A stretch of 64,000 bases of DNA from Rickettsiales endosymbiont of Stachyamoeba lipophora (GTDB taxonomy: Bacteria > Pseudomonadota > Alphaproteobacteria > Rickettsiales > 33-17), in NCBI RefSeq assembly GCF_003932735.1, contig NZ_CP033611.1:586156-650155 (forward strand), given 5' to 3'. Position numbers and translations under genes: made by a program. The notes under the pieces were generated by a model. That model was not told the DNA's origin and ran no database searches. It worked only from the letters and a program-made list of their open reading frames with translations. This document shows, in pieces, positions 47,674 to 57,497 of the stretch; within the stretch, counting starts at the first letter, position 1; every line of letters starts with the position of its first letter.

Positions 47674-48717
47674 ATGTTTTTAGGTATTCTAATTGCCCTT
47701 GTTATAGCTGTGTCCATAACTTATGCAGCTATTAAACTTATAGCAAGCATATATAACTTTTTTATATCCAATAAGCGTACTCGCACTCAAGAGCGCGCTC
47801 CAAACAAAAACAAAACTAAAACCAGGCAATCTAACCATTCTCCTAGCCAACATCAGGAGCAAGATACCGGGCCAGTATTTACAGGGGGAAATTTAACAAA
47901 ACTACAAAAATTTCAAGCCAATATTTTACAAGGTAAGCTATCTGACCATCTGCCACAAATCTATGAAGTAGACGGCAAAAGAGTACTATCTTTTAATATT
48001 ATGAATAAATGTAGTAAGTTTCAAAATGGCGGCTTTAATAATGGTTTTGGTATCATAGAAAATGACTCACAATATCAACAACGAATATCCAAATTAAGTG
48101 ATATAATTGCTGAAATGAGGCAAAGCTTTAATATAGACTTTATATGCTTACAAGAAGCCCCTACAGCCAATAACCGAGCTTATCCAAGTCTTGCCCATAA
48201 TAAATTAGGTTTAGCTCTAGCAGATGCCCAGCAAACAAATGGCACTAGTTCAGGGCTTATGACTTTCTATAATATTCACAAATTTCATCTTCAACATTAT
48301 AATCAACAACCTCAGGCTGATCCTCAACAACAAGGCAGATTCATCACTACTCAATTTCAAAGTAATCATGGCAATCAACCTTTTAATATTTGCAATGTAC
48401 ATTTAGCATCACGGGCTTCCAGGTCAGTTCTTCTTGATTCCTATTTTAACCAGGGAAATGGCCTTAAAATTATGGTTGGTGATCATAATCAAGATTATGC
48501 TACCAATGTGGATCGTGGACTGTCAGGATGCATAGTGGCTCAATTAAAGGATACTAATATGGTTTACAATCCTGTAAACGGCAAACCTTATAAAACCACC
48601 GCAGACGCATTAATAGCTAAAGGAGCTATTTTAGTTCAAATGCAAGCTAGTGAGCAGCTACCATACCATGCAATGAACTATGCTACAGAACAATCTAGAG
48701 GATTTAGACAAAGATAA
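47674..48717 (+). CDS. Membrane-anchored endonuclease/exonuclease/phosphatase-fold protein
   Basis: This 347-aa protein has an N-terminal hydrophobic helix (about residues 2-32), a basic, Gln/Asn-rich linker, then an EEP domain. Visible catalytic motifs are FNIMNK with Asn108, CLQEAP with Glu161, NVHLA with His243, and GDHNQD with Asp270 and Asn272. These place it with DNase I, sphingomyelinase, CdtB and similar metal-dependent hydrolases. The final SDH motif is not obvious. With no neighbours on its strand and an anchor or uncleaved signal, a periplasmic or secreted hydrolase acting on host or extracellular substrate is possible. Confidence 0.78.
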   Translation: MFLGILIALVIAVSITYAAIKLIASIYNFFISNKRTRTQERAPNKNKTKTRQSNHSPSQHQEQDTGPVFTGGNLTKLQKFQANILQGKLSDHLPQIYEVDGKRVLSFNIMNKCSKFQNGGFNNGFGIIENDSQYQQRISKLSDIIAEMRQSFNIDFICLQEAPTANNRAYPSLAHNKLGLALADAQQTNGTSSGLMTFYNIHKFHLQHYNQQPQADPQQQGRFITTQFQSNHGNQPFNICNVHLASRASRSVLLDSYFNQGNGLKIMVGDHNQDYATNVDRGLSGCIVAQLKDTNMVYNPVNGKPYKTTADALIAKGAILVQMQASEQLPYHAMNYATEQSRGFRQR

Positions 48718-48872
48718 TTATTAGCTATTCAATGCGAATAAAAATTGACTATAGCACCAACCTAAGGCTCGGCAGTTACACATATATTAAGCTTGTAGCA
48801 GGCCTTAGCTACATCAGATTAGCAACATTACAGCTTTAATGAATAATACACGGTAATTTTGAATAAATAGAT

Positions 48873-49271
48873 AATTTAAGGTAGTCTATAAGCCGGATTC
48901 TGTACTGAAAAAATCAGCAGTCACTATTCATCTTGGCTTGTAATTACTCACAAGCTCATGCAACCTACCCAAACAGTATATCCTAAAGACAAAGGATTTT
49001 AAGGCTCACGCCTTAAAAACTGTTTATATTTGGTCTTGCTCCAGATGGGGTTTACCCTGCCTAAATTGTTACCAATTTAGCGGTGAGCTCTTACCTCGCC
49101 TTTTCACCCTTACATAAAAAACACCTAAGCACCTTTATGCGGTATATTTTCTGTGGCACTTTCCCTAAGGTCACCCTCGCCGGACGTTATCCGGCATCTT
49201 GCCTTTTGGAGTCCGGACTTTCCTCAAGCATTGTATTACCAATACCTGCAGTGACTCAACTACCTTAAATT
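48873..49271 (-). ncRNA. rnpB: RNase P RNA (bacterial type A)
   Basis: The RNA component of RNase P matures tRNA 5' ends. The minus strand carries the conserved 5' core GAGGAAAGTCCGGACTCC (near 49205-49222) and the 3' core ending ACAGAATCCGGCTTAT (near 48888-48903). The two ends pair as a 13-bp P1 helix (48873-48885 with 49259-49271), giving a length close to 400 bases. It lies upstream of the J-domain gene on the same strand. The gene ends are set from P1 and may differ by a few bases. Confidence 0.93.
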
Positions 49272-49304
49272 AGTGGGAATTATAACAAATATTTTATAAG
49301 TTAG

Positions 49305-49733
49305 CTATAAGTCTTTTAGTAAAATTTGCTTGGCCTGATTAATTTTAATTGCAAAATAGTCACTACCACCCTTATCAGGATGAAATTTATTCATCATTTG
49401 CTTATAAGCATTATTAATTTCTTGCCTGCTAGGATTGCTAGTTGTAATACCTAAAATTTTTAGCGCTTCATCTTTATTCATACCATTATTTGAGTAATGA
49501 GTCTGAAAGTTTGATGGTTGAGGTCTGGGTCCAAATATTTGCTGCTTACCTATTATATTAAAAATGATCAGCAATATTATTACTAATAATAAGGCTTTGG
49601 CCCCAAAAATAAGCAACAAAAATAGTAACCCAATAAACCACTTAGCAGCCAAATATTGATTATAATTTATATAATTTAATTTATAAAAATATTTGGCAAT
49701 CAAAAATTTAATAGCAAGTAACGCAAATATCAT
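49305..49733 (-). CDS. J-domain membrane protein resembling Tim14/Pam18
   Basis: This 142-aa protein has an N-terminal hydrophobic region (about residues 30-60, one or two membrane helices) and a C-terminal J domain. The J domain keeps HPDKGGS (HPD at 118-120), preceded by DEALKILGI and INNAYKQMM, and ends in KINQAKQILLKDL. This arrangement, with the J domain at the end after a membrane segment and the phrase HPDKGGS...KIN.AK, is that of mitochondrial Pam18/Tim14 and its alphaproteobacterial relatives. It should stimulate a DnaK at the membrane. It overlaps mipZ by one base. Confidence 0.82.
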   Translation of the reverse strand: MIFALLAIKFLIAKYFYKLNYINYNQYLAAKWFIGLLFLLLIFGAKALLLVIILLIIFNIIGKQQIFGPRPQPSNFQTHYSNNGMNKDEALKILGITTSNPSRQEINNAYKQMMNKFHPDKGGSDYFAIKINQAKQILLKDL

Positions 49734-50623
49734 TATGCTGCCTCAGTATTATCATCGGCTTTAAACATCAAATCTGAACCGCTTAACGCTTCCTCAATTT
49801 TTTTTAATTTTAAGCTTTTTAAAAACATCCTCAGTTCTTGGCGTGCTGCAATGTGCGACATACTCAGCTGAATATTTTGCTGCTCTAAATCAAGCAGTGT
49901 AAGACCTTGTAAAAACAATTCCCTGAAAATTACCCTTTCTGAAAATCCAGCGATATAACTAAAACCTAAACGCTGTGAGAGCTTACTTAAAACCTCATTC
50001 ACATTACGCTTATTTTTAGCATCAATATTGCTTAAACGGTTCCTAATTATTACCCATTCTATAGTTTCTTGATTGCGGGCAGCCTTTTTCATTTTATATT
50101 CCCAGACCATTTGCGCATAATGCGAAGGACGCTCAATTGATAAATCCGGTTTTACTTTAGCTATAACATCTAAATCAATAAAACTATCATTAAGGGGCGT
50201 AATAATAAGATCGGCATGAGAATGAGCAAGACTGGAAAGCGCAGTATTATTACCCGGTGTGTCGATCACAATAAAATCATTATGTTGGCATTGATCAAAT
50301 GCTTCATTAAACAATCTCATTTCCTCTTCTTCACGTACTTTAATATCTTCTATTTTGCTTAGGGGAATAACAAAATGCTCTGGAAATTGCAGATTACTAT
50401 TTTCTACTTTCATAGTTTGTTGGCGGTTTTCAATATATCTGGTTAAGCTTCTTTGCCTGATATCAACATCAATACTTGCCACCTTAAAGCCTAAGCAAAT
50501 TAAACTAGAAATTAAATGCATAGCAGTAGTAGTTTTACCTGCCCCACCTTTTTCATTACCAATGACTAGTACAATTGCCGGCTTATTATCTAAGTGGCCG
50601 TTTTGTGCCCCAAATTTCATCAT
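49733..50623 (-). CDS. mipZ: Division plane positioning ATPase MipZ
   Basis: MipZ is a ParA/MinD-type ATPase that forms a gradient from the poles and blocks FtsZ assembly away from midcell. The 296-aa protein has the deviant Walker A KGGAGKTT at residues 25-32. It also has DVDIRQRSLTRYIENR, which matches the MipZ-specific RQR...ENR stretch, and the switch motif VIDTPGN near 118. NDSFIDLD follows as in Caulobacter MipZ. It shares a base with the J-domain gene. ftsZ and parB are outside the window. Confidence 0.88.
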   Translation of the reverse strand: MMKFGAQNGHLDNKPAIVLVIGNEKGGAGKTTTAMHLISSLICLGFKVASIDVDIRQRSLTRYIENRQQTMKVENSNLQFPEHFVIPLSKIEDIKVREEEEMRLFNEAFDQCQHNDFIVIDTPGNNTALSSLAHSHADLIITPLNDSFIDLDVIAKVKPDLSIERPSHYAQMVWEYKMKKAARNQETIEWVIIRNRLSNIDAKNKRNVNEVLSKLSQRLGFSYIAGFSERVIFRELFLQGLTLLDLEQQNIQLSMSHIAARQELRMFLKSLKLKKIEEALSGSDLMFKADDNTEAA

Positions 50624-51358
50624 TTACCTCAAACTATTAAAGCTTTTATGTACTTAAAAAAGTATATTTCCTATTTCTATAATCACCTAAAAAAAATTTT
50701 AGGCAACTAAATTTGAATATTAATTATTTCATACATAAATGTTTCCATCACTTCATTTAAATTTCGATCCAGTCCATCAAGTTCTTCTTCACAGCTGTGA
50801 TGCTCCAGACTTAAATTATGGGAATTAGCCAGAAAAGCTCGTACATTCCCTGAATATCCTGGCTTCCTTTGACAGCAGAATATAAGAAAGAATTCATATA
50901 GTACTAATCTCAATTTAATAGATTATGTGAATGATTGCGATCATAAAGCTATTTTTTAGTATTATTGCCTACAAAACTTAAAATAGCTTATATAATAGCT
51001 ATCTATATCTGATAAATATTTATACATTTTCAGTGCAAAATTTAAGCAATAATGTCCGGAAATATTTTATAACAATTTAATGATAAAGCCCTGCATAATC
51101 ATTAAGGCGTATTATAGTAAGCGTAATTAAATATTATTAAATTTTTGAATATAAGCTCGGCGTTAGCTACACCGAGCCGTTATGCTACTTAACTTAGGAA
51201 TTAATATTTAATAGACTTCTTTATAAATACAATAACCAGAACATAAATAATGTTAACGTTAAAAGCCGTATCTTATTATACTCTCTATGCCAACTTTGAA
51301 TTTAGGCTTTATTGCTTCTAAAAATATCTATATTCTATTGTTTGCAGTTAAATAAAAC
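50624..51358. other. 735-base spacer, no clear gene
   Basis: The spacer between mipZ and hsp20 is AT-rich. It contains a 68-codon frame on the minus strand (50707-50913) with no binding site and odd composition, which I do not accept as a gene. An imperfect hairpin lies at 51155-51177 (stem of nine with one mismatch). No RNA gene was recognised. The mipZ promoter should lie here. Confidence 0.5.
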
Positions 51359-51826
51359 CTAATGCTTTTTGGACTCTTTATTTTGGATCTCAATTTTCTT
51401 AGAGCTTTCTTTGCTGGCAGTTTTAGGTATCACCACTTGCAAAATACCATCTTGAAAATCTGCTGAGATATGATCCATGTCAACCTCCATAGGCAAAGCT
51501 ATAGAACGCATAAAATTACCATAACGGCATTCTTTTATATGATAGCTTGCTTCTTTTTCCTCATGCTCTTCTTTTTTGCTGCCCTTGATAGTAAGAAAGT
51601 TATGATTAATACTCAGATCTATATCCTTTTGACTTATCCCCGGCAGTTCTGCCTTAACCAAAATATGTTTGTCATCTTCTGTAACATCCATATGAGGCAT
51701 AAATCTAATGCTATTCGGCTCAAAATCGGTATGTCCAAACCAATCTTGCATGGTGCGATCTACTTCCCTTCTTAATGAAGTGAGTAAATCTGATGTTTTA
51801 TCTCTAAATGAAATTAAGTTAGCCAT
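51359..51826 (-). CDS. Hsp20-family small heat shock protein
   Basis: This is a 155-aa alpha-crystallin-domain chaperone that binds unfolding proteins without ATP. The core (about residues 40-140) has FMPHMDVTEDDKHILVKAELPGISQKDIDLSINHNFLTIKG, then YGNFMRSIALP and ADFQDGILQVVIPK, all standard Hsp20 signatures. A short Lys-rich C-terminal tail follows. A gagagg ribosome binding site is present. It probably responds to heat or stress, but no heat-shock promoter or ROSE-like thermometer could be confirmed by eye in its leader. Confidence 0.94.
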   Translation of the reverse strand: MANLISFRDKTSDLLTSLRREVDRTMQDWFGHTDFEPNSIRFMPHMDVTEDDKHILVKAELPGISQKDIDLSINHNFLTIKGSKKEEHEEKEASYHIKECRYGNFMRSIALPMEVDMDHISADFQDGILQVVIPKTASKESSKKIEIQNKESKKH

Positions 51827-52042
51827 AAATACCTCTCTGAAAACTTATGCATTTCTAAGCTTGTTAAGAGAACAATGCTTTAAAATTCATAAGTTGGTTG
51901 CTAAAAAATCAACCTAACATTATGATTAATAGCACATTAGAGCCAGCAGCCCACCTTCCCTTCAAATAACTATTTAGAATATGCAAGTAGTGTTAAATAT
52001 ATAATGCCTAACCTAAAATAAATTTATAGGTTAAATTTGTGA

Positions 52043-54910
52043 TTATTTCCCTTTTTGAACCAGATAATTTCTTAAATATTGACCGGTGATACTCTCTTTT
52101 ACTTCTATCAATTCTTCAGGAGTACAGCTAGCTACAATGTAACCACCTTTATCACCACCACCTGGTCCCACATCAATTACATGGTCAGCTGTTTTAACTA
52201 CATCTAAATTATGCTCAATAACCAATACAGTATTGCCTAATTCAACTAATTGATGAAGTACATGCAGCAACTTCTTAATATCATCAGAATGCAATCCGGT
52301 AGTTGGTTCGTCTAAAATATACAGCGTTTTACCGGTTGACCTACGTGATAACTCTTTAGCAAGCTTTACTCTCTGGGCTTCACCACCGGAAAGAGTAGTA
52401 GCAGACTGCCCTATTTTAATATACCCCAGGCCTACCTCTTTCAAAGCTACCATTTTTTCTTTAATTAACGGCACCTTATCAAAAAACTCTAGAGCAACAT
52501 CTACTGTCATACTAAGCACATCAGCTATTGATTTGCCTTTATACTTGATTTCTAAAGTTTCACGGTTATAGCGTTCACCTTGGCATGCATCACACTTAAC
52601 ATAAACATCTGGCAAGAAATGCATTTCAATTTTAATTACCCCATCACCTTGACAGGTTTCACATCTGCCGCCCTTAACGTTAAATGAGAATCTACCTGGC
52701 TTATAACCTCTGGCTTTAGATTCAGGCAATGCTACGTACCAATCTCTAATCGGTCCGAAGGCCCCTGTATAAGTAGCCGGATTAGAACGCGGTGTACGAC
52801 CAATAGGTGACTGATTAATATCAATAATTTTATCAATTGATTCTAAGCCGCTTAATCTATCATACTCACCCGGAATAGCTTTAGCACCTTCTAAATTTTT
52901 AATTGCCGCCTTGTAAAGAGTGTGGATAATTAAAGTGGATTTACCACCGCCTGATACCCCGGTTACCGCACAAAAGGTACCTAAAGGAATTTTAATATCA
53001 CAATTATGAAGGTTATTTGATCTTGCACCTTCTAAAATTAAAAATTTGCCAGGATGGCCTTGGCGTCTGGTTGTAGGAATCTCAATATACTTTAAGCCTT
53101 TTAAATATTGGCCGGTAACACTATTAGGATCATTGGCTACTTCTTGCGGCGTACCTTGAGAAATAATCTGACCACCATACACTCCAGCACCTGGACCCAC
53201 ATCAACCAAGTAATCTGCTGCCATCATGGTTTCTTCATCATGCTCAACTACGATTACAGTATTTTGTAAATCCCTTAGATTCTTCAGCGTGCTAATTAGC
53301 CTAGTATTATCTGACTGATGTAATCCAATTGAAGGTTCGTCAAGCACATAAAGCACCCCTGTAAGCCCTGAACCGATTTGCGAAGCAAGCCTAATACGCT
53401 GACTTTCTCCACCAGATAAGGTTCCTGACTCGCGTGACAAAGTTAGATAATCTAATCCTACATTTTGTAAAAATTGTAAGCGCTCACCAATTTCTTTAAT
53501 AATTTTTTCGGCAATCTGATTTTGCTGGCCATTTAAATATTCCGGCAAGGTTTCAAACCATTTAGTCATATCCCCAATAGTAAAACGGCATACTTGGCCA
53601 ATACTAAGATCATTTATTTTAATACATAAGGCCTCTTGTTTCAGTCTATAACCATTACAAGTCTGACATGCACGGGTAGATTGATATTTTTCCAGCTCTT
53701 CTTTTAAACTATTATCATCGGCTTCTTTATATCTTTTATCTATATTACCAACTAGCCCTTCAAATGGCTTGGTCACCACCTGCTTTCTGATTCCATCGGT
53801 ATAAGTCATTTCTATTTCTTCGGTACCACTACCAAAGAAAATGATATTTTTAATTTTATCAGGTAAATGCTTGAATGGCCTCTCGATATCAAAGTCATAA
53901 TGTCTGCTTAAATTTTCTAATGTTTGCAATTGAAAACGCGACATATTTTCTGCCCATGGTGCAATAGCACCTTCTTTAAGAGATAAAGAAGGCTTGGGTA
54001 CAATTAATTCCGGATCAAAGAAATTCTCTTTACCAATACCATCACAGGAAGTGCAAGCTCCATAGGGGCTATTGAACGAAAAAAGACGTGGTTCAATTTC
54101 AGCTATTTGAAAACCTGAAACCGGGCAAGAAAACCTTTCAGATAAGGTAATAATATCACCTATCTTTTTATCACCTTCATAACCTTCTGGCAGTTCAACA
54201 ATTTCCACTTCAATTAGGCCGTTACTAAGCTTAAGAGCGGTTTCAATACTATCAGCCAGCCTGTTACCAAGCTCTTCATTCATTACTAAACGATCAACAA
54301 TAACTTCAATATTATGTTTTTTCTTTTTGTCTAAAGTTGGAATTTCATCCAGCTCGGTAATTTCACCATCGATTTTAATCCGCTGAAATCCTTGCTTTTT
54401 AAATTGCAAAAATTCTTTACGAAACTCACCTTTTTGACCACGGGCAATGGGCGCCATTAAATAAATTTTGGTTTCATGTGGTAAAGCTTTAATAATATCG
54501 ACCATTTGGGTTACAGTCTGACTCTCAATCGGCAAACCTGTTGCCGGAGAATAAGGCACACCTACGCGCGCATATAGCAAACGCATATAATCATAAATTT
54601 CAGTGATAGTTCCCACAGTGGAACGAGGATTTTTGGAAATAGTTTTTTGATCAATTGCAATAGCGGGAGAAAGCCCACTAATTGATTCTACATCCGGTTT
54701 ATCTTGTAATTGTAAAAATTGACGCGCATAAGCCGATAAGCTTTCTACGTATCTTCTTTGGCCTTCAGCATATATAGTATCAAAGGCCAAGGAAGATTTA
54801 CCGGAACCCGAAACGCCGGTGATAACTATTAATTTATTCCTTGGAATATCAATACTTATATTTTTCAAGTTATGCTGTTTTGCACCACGGACTGAAATAT
54901 ATTCTTCCAT
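52043..54910 (-). CDS. uvrA: Excinuclease ABC subunit A
   Basis: UvrA is the DNA damage sensor of nucleotide excision repair, a dimer with two ABC ATPase halves. I chose ATG 54910 ([18 protein letters not shown]), the normal UvrA N-terminus, giving 955 aa. An upstream in-frame start at 54976 would add 22 unlikely residues. Both Walker A motifs ([12 protein letters not shown] and [11 protein letters not shown]), both LSGGE signatures, zinc-finger cysteine pairs, and [14 protein letters not shown] Walker B motifs are intact. It is divergent from ssb across 114 bases, a conserved arrangement. Confidence 0.97.
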   Translation of the reverse strand: MEEYISVRGAKQHNLKNISIDIPRNKLIVITGVSGSGKSSLAFDTIYAEGQRRYVESLSAYARQFLQLQDKPDVESISGLSPAIAIDQKTISKNPRSTVGTITEIYDYMRLLYARVGVPYSPATGLPIESQTVTQMVDIIKALPHETKIYLMAPIARGQKGEFRKEFLQFKKQGFQRIKIDGEITELDEIPTLDKKKKHNIEVIVDRLVMNEELGNRLADSIETALKLSNGLIEVEIVELPEGYEGDKKIGDIITLSERFSCPVSGFQIAEIEPRLFSFNSPYGACTSCDGIGKENFFDPELIVPKPSLSLKEGAIAPWAENMSRFQLQTLENLSRHYDFDIERPFKHLPDKIKNIIFFGSGTEEIEMTYTDGIRKQVVTKPFEGLVGNIDKRYKEADDNSLKEELEKYQSTRACQTCNGYRLKQEALCIKINDLSIGQVCRFTIGDMTKWFETLPEYLNGQQNQIAEKIIKEIGERLQFLQNVGLDYLTLSRESGTLSGGESQRIRLASQIGSGLTGVLYVLDEPSIGLHQSDNTRLISTLKNLRDLQNTVIVVEHDEETMMAADYLVDVGPGAGVYGGQIISQGTPQEVANDPNSVTGQYLKGLKYIEIPTTRRQGHPGKFLILEGARSNNLHNCDIKIPLGTFCAVTGVSGGGKSTLIIHTLYKAAIKNLEGAKAIPGEYDRLSGLESIDKIIDINQSPIGRTPRSNPATYTGAFGPIRDWYVALPESKARGYKPGRFSFNVKGGRCETCQGDGVIKIEMHFLPDVYVKCDACQGERYNRETLEIKYKGKSIADVLSMTVDVALEFFDKVPLIKEKMVALKEVGLGYIKIGQSATTLSGGEAQRVKLAKELSRRSTGKTLYILDEPTTGLHSDDIKKLLHVLHQLVELGNTVLVIEHNLDVVKTADHVIDVGPGGGDKGGYIVASCTPEELIEVKESITGQYLRNYLVQKGK

Positions 54911-55024
54911 ATTATTATTTACCACTGATTTTATATTTGCTAGTATCAATTCTTGCGAAGTATAATCACTTCTCAATTAATTAACAAGTGATTAAAAATA
55001 AATATATTTACTAAGAGGAAATTT

Positions 55025-55468
55025 ATGGTTGGTAGTATTAATAAAGTTATTTTAGTTGGCAATGTAGGTAAAGACCCAGAAATTAGGACTACTCAGGATA
55101 ATAAAGAGATTGCTAATTTTCCTATTGCCACCTCTGAATCTTGGCGTGATAAAGCTACCGGCGAAAGAAGAGACCGTACTGAGTGGCACAGAATTGTGAT
55201 ATTCAATGAAGGTTTAGTCAATATCATTAAAAATTATGTACACAAAGGTTCTAAATTATATATTGAAGGCAGCCTGCATACTAGAAAATGGAATGATAAT
55301 AGCGGCGTAGAAAAATATACTACTGAGATTGTATTACAAGGTTATAATTGCACTTTAACCATCTTAGATAGCAAAAACTCCGGTGGGCAGAACACTTCCG
55401 AAAACTCACATGAAAATCAAGGCTCTGCATCTAACTTTGCAGATATGGATGATGAGATACCTTTCTAG
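55025..55468 (+). CDS. ssb: Single-stranded DNA-binding protein
   Basis: SSB coats single-stranded DNA and recruits repair and replication proteins. The 147-aa protein has an N-terminal OB fold (NKVILVGNVGKDPEIR, then ANFPIATSESW, TEWHRIVIF, GSKLYIEGSL) and a disordered linker. The acidic tip DDEIPF completes it, the usual partner-binding tail. A gagga binding site precedes the ATG. It is divergent from uvrA. Confidence 0.97.
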   Translation: MVGSINKVILVGNVGKDPEIRTTQDNKEIANFPIATSESWRDKATGERRDRTEWHRIVIFNEGLVNIIKNYVHKGSKLYIEGSLHTRKWNDNSGVEKYTTEIVLQGYNCTLTILDSKNSGGQNTSENSHENQGSASNFADMDDEIPF

Positions 55469-55486
55469 CAAGGAGCATTAAAGGTT

Positions 55487-55507
55487 GCAAATTGCTTAAA
55501 AATTTGC
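55487..55507 (+). terminator. Weak hairpin after ssb
   Basis: A 7-bp inverted repeat (gcaaatt/aatttgc) with a 7-base loop lies 18 bases after the ssb stop and is followed by an AT-rich stretch. Low GC content makes it a weak candidate. Confidence 0.3.
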
Positions 55508-55566
55508 TTATATTGAACCCTATCATTTAATGATGTATTAAGAAACTATAGGTAATTTATTAGCTG

Positions 55567-56805
55567 ATGATATACAATTTACTTAAAAAGCCCCTGTGGA
55601 TGCAGGTCATTGCTGCAGGATTCTTTGGTATTGTAATTGGCATTATCTTAGACGAACAAGCAGAATATTTAAAACCACTAGGTACTATTTTCATTAATTT
55701 GATTAAAATGGTAATTGTACCTCTTATTATCTTCTCATTAATCTCAGGCATTAACGCAGTAGGCTCTAATAGTAGAGCCTCCTCTATTGCAGTTCATTCT
55801 ATTGTTGCTTTTTTTATTAGTGCATTTATTTCCGTAGTAATTGGCATTGTGACCGCAGTAATACTTAAACCCGGGCTTAATACCACCATCCCCCGTATTA
55901 CTACCGAAGTGGCTCATGACCCCCATACTTCTCATAATATTTTAAGTGTTATTGAAAGCTTTGTTTCAGAAAACGCCATTCAATCGATGTGCGAGGGGAA
56001 TATTATCCAGGTAATTATTTTTACCGTGTTAATTGGGCTGGCAATGTCAAGCATGCGTGAAAAATGTGCCAATGTAATTAAACTTAGCCATGAAATGTCA
56101 GCAGTTATTTTTAAGCTGATTGAAGGAATTGTAAAATTAGCTCCTATAGGGGTTTTTGGCTATCTGGCTTGGTCAGTGGGCACTCAAGGAATGGATGTAC
56201 TGCTCAGTTTGGTAAAATTAATTGGTGCTATTATTGTTGGCTGCCTTATTCAATATATTTTATACGGCGTATATTTAAAAGTTTTTGCAGGACTCAATCC
56301 TGGACCTTTTTATAAAAAGATGTTTGAACCGCAAGTTTTAGCTTTCTCAACTAGCAGCAGCAAAGCTACTCTTACTACTATCATGCGCGTAATGCATGAT
56401 AAATTAGGTGTTTCAAAGAACTCAATTAATTTCGTATTACCGATTGGAACCTCTATAAATATGAATGGCGGCGCTATCTACTTAACTGTGGCCAGCATAT
56501 TTTTTGCCCAAAGCCTAGGTAAAGAGTTACAATTCATTGATTATTTTGTATTAGGCGTTACTTGTACCATTGGTTCAATTGGAGCAGCTGGTATTCCAAG
56601 CGGAATATTGCTATTTTTAGGTATGGCACTTAAGGCTATTGGCCTTCCTACCGAATATGTTGCTTTAATTGCTGGAATTGATAGAATTTTAGATATGTTT
56701 ACTACTATGATTAATGTATTGGGTGATGCGGTAATTACCACTATCATTGATAAACGGCAAAACTGTCTTGATACTGATAAATATTATTCTATTAATAAAG
56801 AATGA
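55567..56805 (+). CDS. Dicarboxylate/amino acid:cation symporter (GltP-type)
   Basis: This 412-aa transporter of the DAACS family imports glutamate, aspartate or C4-dicarboxylates with Na+ or H+. It has about eight membrane helices and two re-entrant loops. The signature FSTSSSKATL (usually SSSAATLP) near residue 260 and LPIGTSINMNGGAIYLTVAS near 293 mark the substrate and ion site. AGIPSGILLFLGM and DRILDMFTTMINVLGDAV at the end are also typical. Such transporters are common in host-dependent bacteria that import amino acids. It overlaps the next gene by 4 bases and so begins the LPS operon. Confidence 0.92.
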   Translation: MIYNLLKKPLWMQVIAAGFFGIVIGIILDEQAEYLKPLGTIFINLIKMVIVPLIIFSLISGINAVGSNSRASSIAVHSIVAFFISAFISVVIGIVTAVILKPGLNTTIPRITTEVAHDPHTSHNILSVIESFVSENAIQSMCEGNIIQVIIFTVLIGLAMSSMREKCANVIKLSHEMSAVIFKLIEGIVKLAPIGVFGYLAWSVGTQGMDVLLSLVKLIGAIIVGCLIQYILYGVYLKVFAGLNPGPFYKKMFEPQVLAFSTSSSKATLTTIMRVMHDKLGVSKNSINFVLPIGTSINMNGGAIYLTVASIFFAQSLGKELQFIDYFVLGVTCTIGSIGAAGIPSGILLFLGMALKAIGLPTEYVALIAGIDRILDMFTTMINVLGDAVITTIIDKRQNCLDTDKYYSINKE

Positions 56806-57497
56806 AGTTTGACTTAAAAAAAAGATTTAAAGCAACCCTAAAATCTCAAGCAACGCTTACCTTGTTCGCGTTCTTAATTGCTTGCTATATTAAACTGTGT
56901 TTTTTAACTATCAGATGGCAAGGCGATGCTAAAAAGCAGCTTAAAAAATTTGCAAATCAATCCATTATTTTAGTTTTTTGGCATGGCAGAATGCTGATGA
57001 TGCCTAAATTATGGCCCACTCCGCAACTGATGCATGTGTTAATTTCGCATCATCGCGACGGTGAACTTATCGCCAAAGTAATCCACTTTCTTGGCTATAA
57101 TACTATCCGTGGCTCTTCAAGTAAAGGTGGATTCCAAGCTATCAAGCAAATTTTAAGAACGCTTAAAAACGAATCTGTTGCTATTACTCCTGATGGCCCT
57201 AGAGGTCCGTGCTTTCATCTTGGCGGCCATTTAATTGACATTGCGATGATGAGTCAGAGGCCTATAGTTTTTGCCTGCTTTGCTACCCAAAATGCTAAAA
57301 TAGCCCGTTCATGGGATCAAATGATTATGCCTAAATTATTTAGCAAAGGTCACTTAGTGGTTTCTGAGCCTATTACCTTGCCAAAGGGTCTAGCTAAAGA
57401 AGATACCCAGCAAATAATTATAAAACTTAACCAAAAATTTTTAGAACTAACCCAACAAGCAGATACATTAGCCAATATTAAACTTGAATATTTATGA
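56802..57497 (+). CDS. DUF374 / lysophospholipid acyltransferase-like protein
   Basis: This 231-aa protein has an N-terminal membrane helix (about residues 18-36) and LVFWHGRMLMMP, then ISHHRDGELIAKVIHFLG, the DUF374 pattern. GSSSKGGFQA and ITPDGPRGPCF follow, as in acyltransferases of the PlsC/LpxL class. It is found next to waaA and lpxK in many alphaproteobacteria and probably acylates lipid A or a phospholipid. Start and stop each overlap the neighbouring genes by 4 bases. Confidence 0.85.
   Translation: MKFDLKKRFKATLKSQATLTLFAFLIACYIKLCFLTIRWQGDAKKQLKKFANQSIILVFWHGRMLMMPKLWPTPQLMHVLISHHRDGELIAKVIHFLGYNTIRGSSSKGGFQAIKQILRTLKNESVAITPDGPRGPCFHLGGHLIDIAMMSQRPIVFACFATQNAKIARSWDQMIMPKLFSKGHLVVSEPITLPKGLAKEDTQQIIIKLNQKFLELTQQADTLANIKLEYL

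Noticed and set aside
50707-50913. 68-codon minus-strand frame between mipZ and hsp20
   Set aside because: No binding site and composition unlike the neighbouring genes; no domain visible.
51155-51177. Hairpin gctcggcgt/acaccgagc
   Set aside because: Considered as a terminator, but it has a mismatch, no T run and no gene end close by on either strand.
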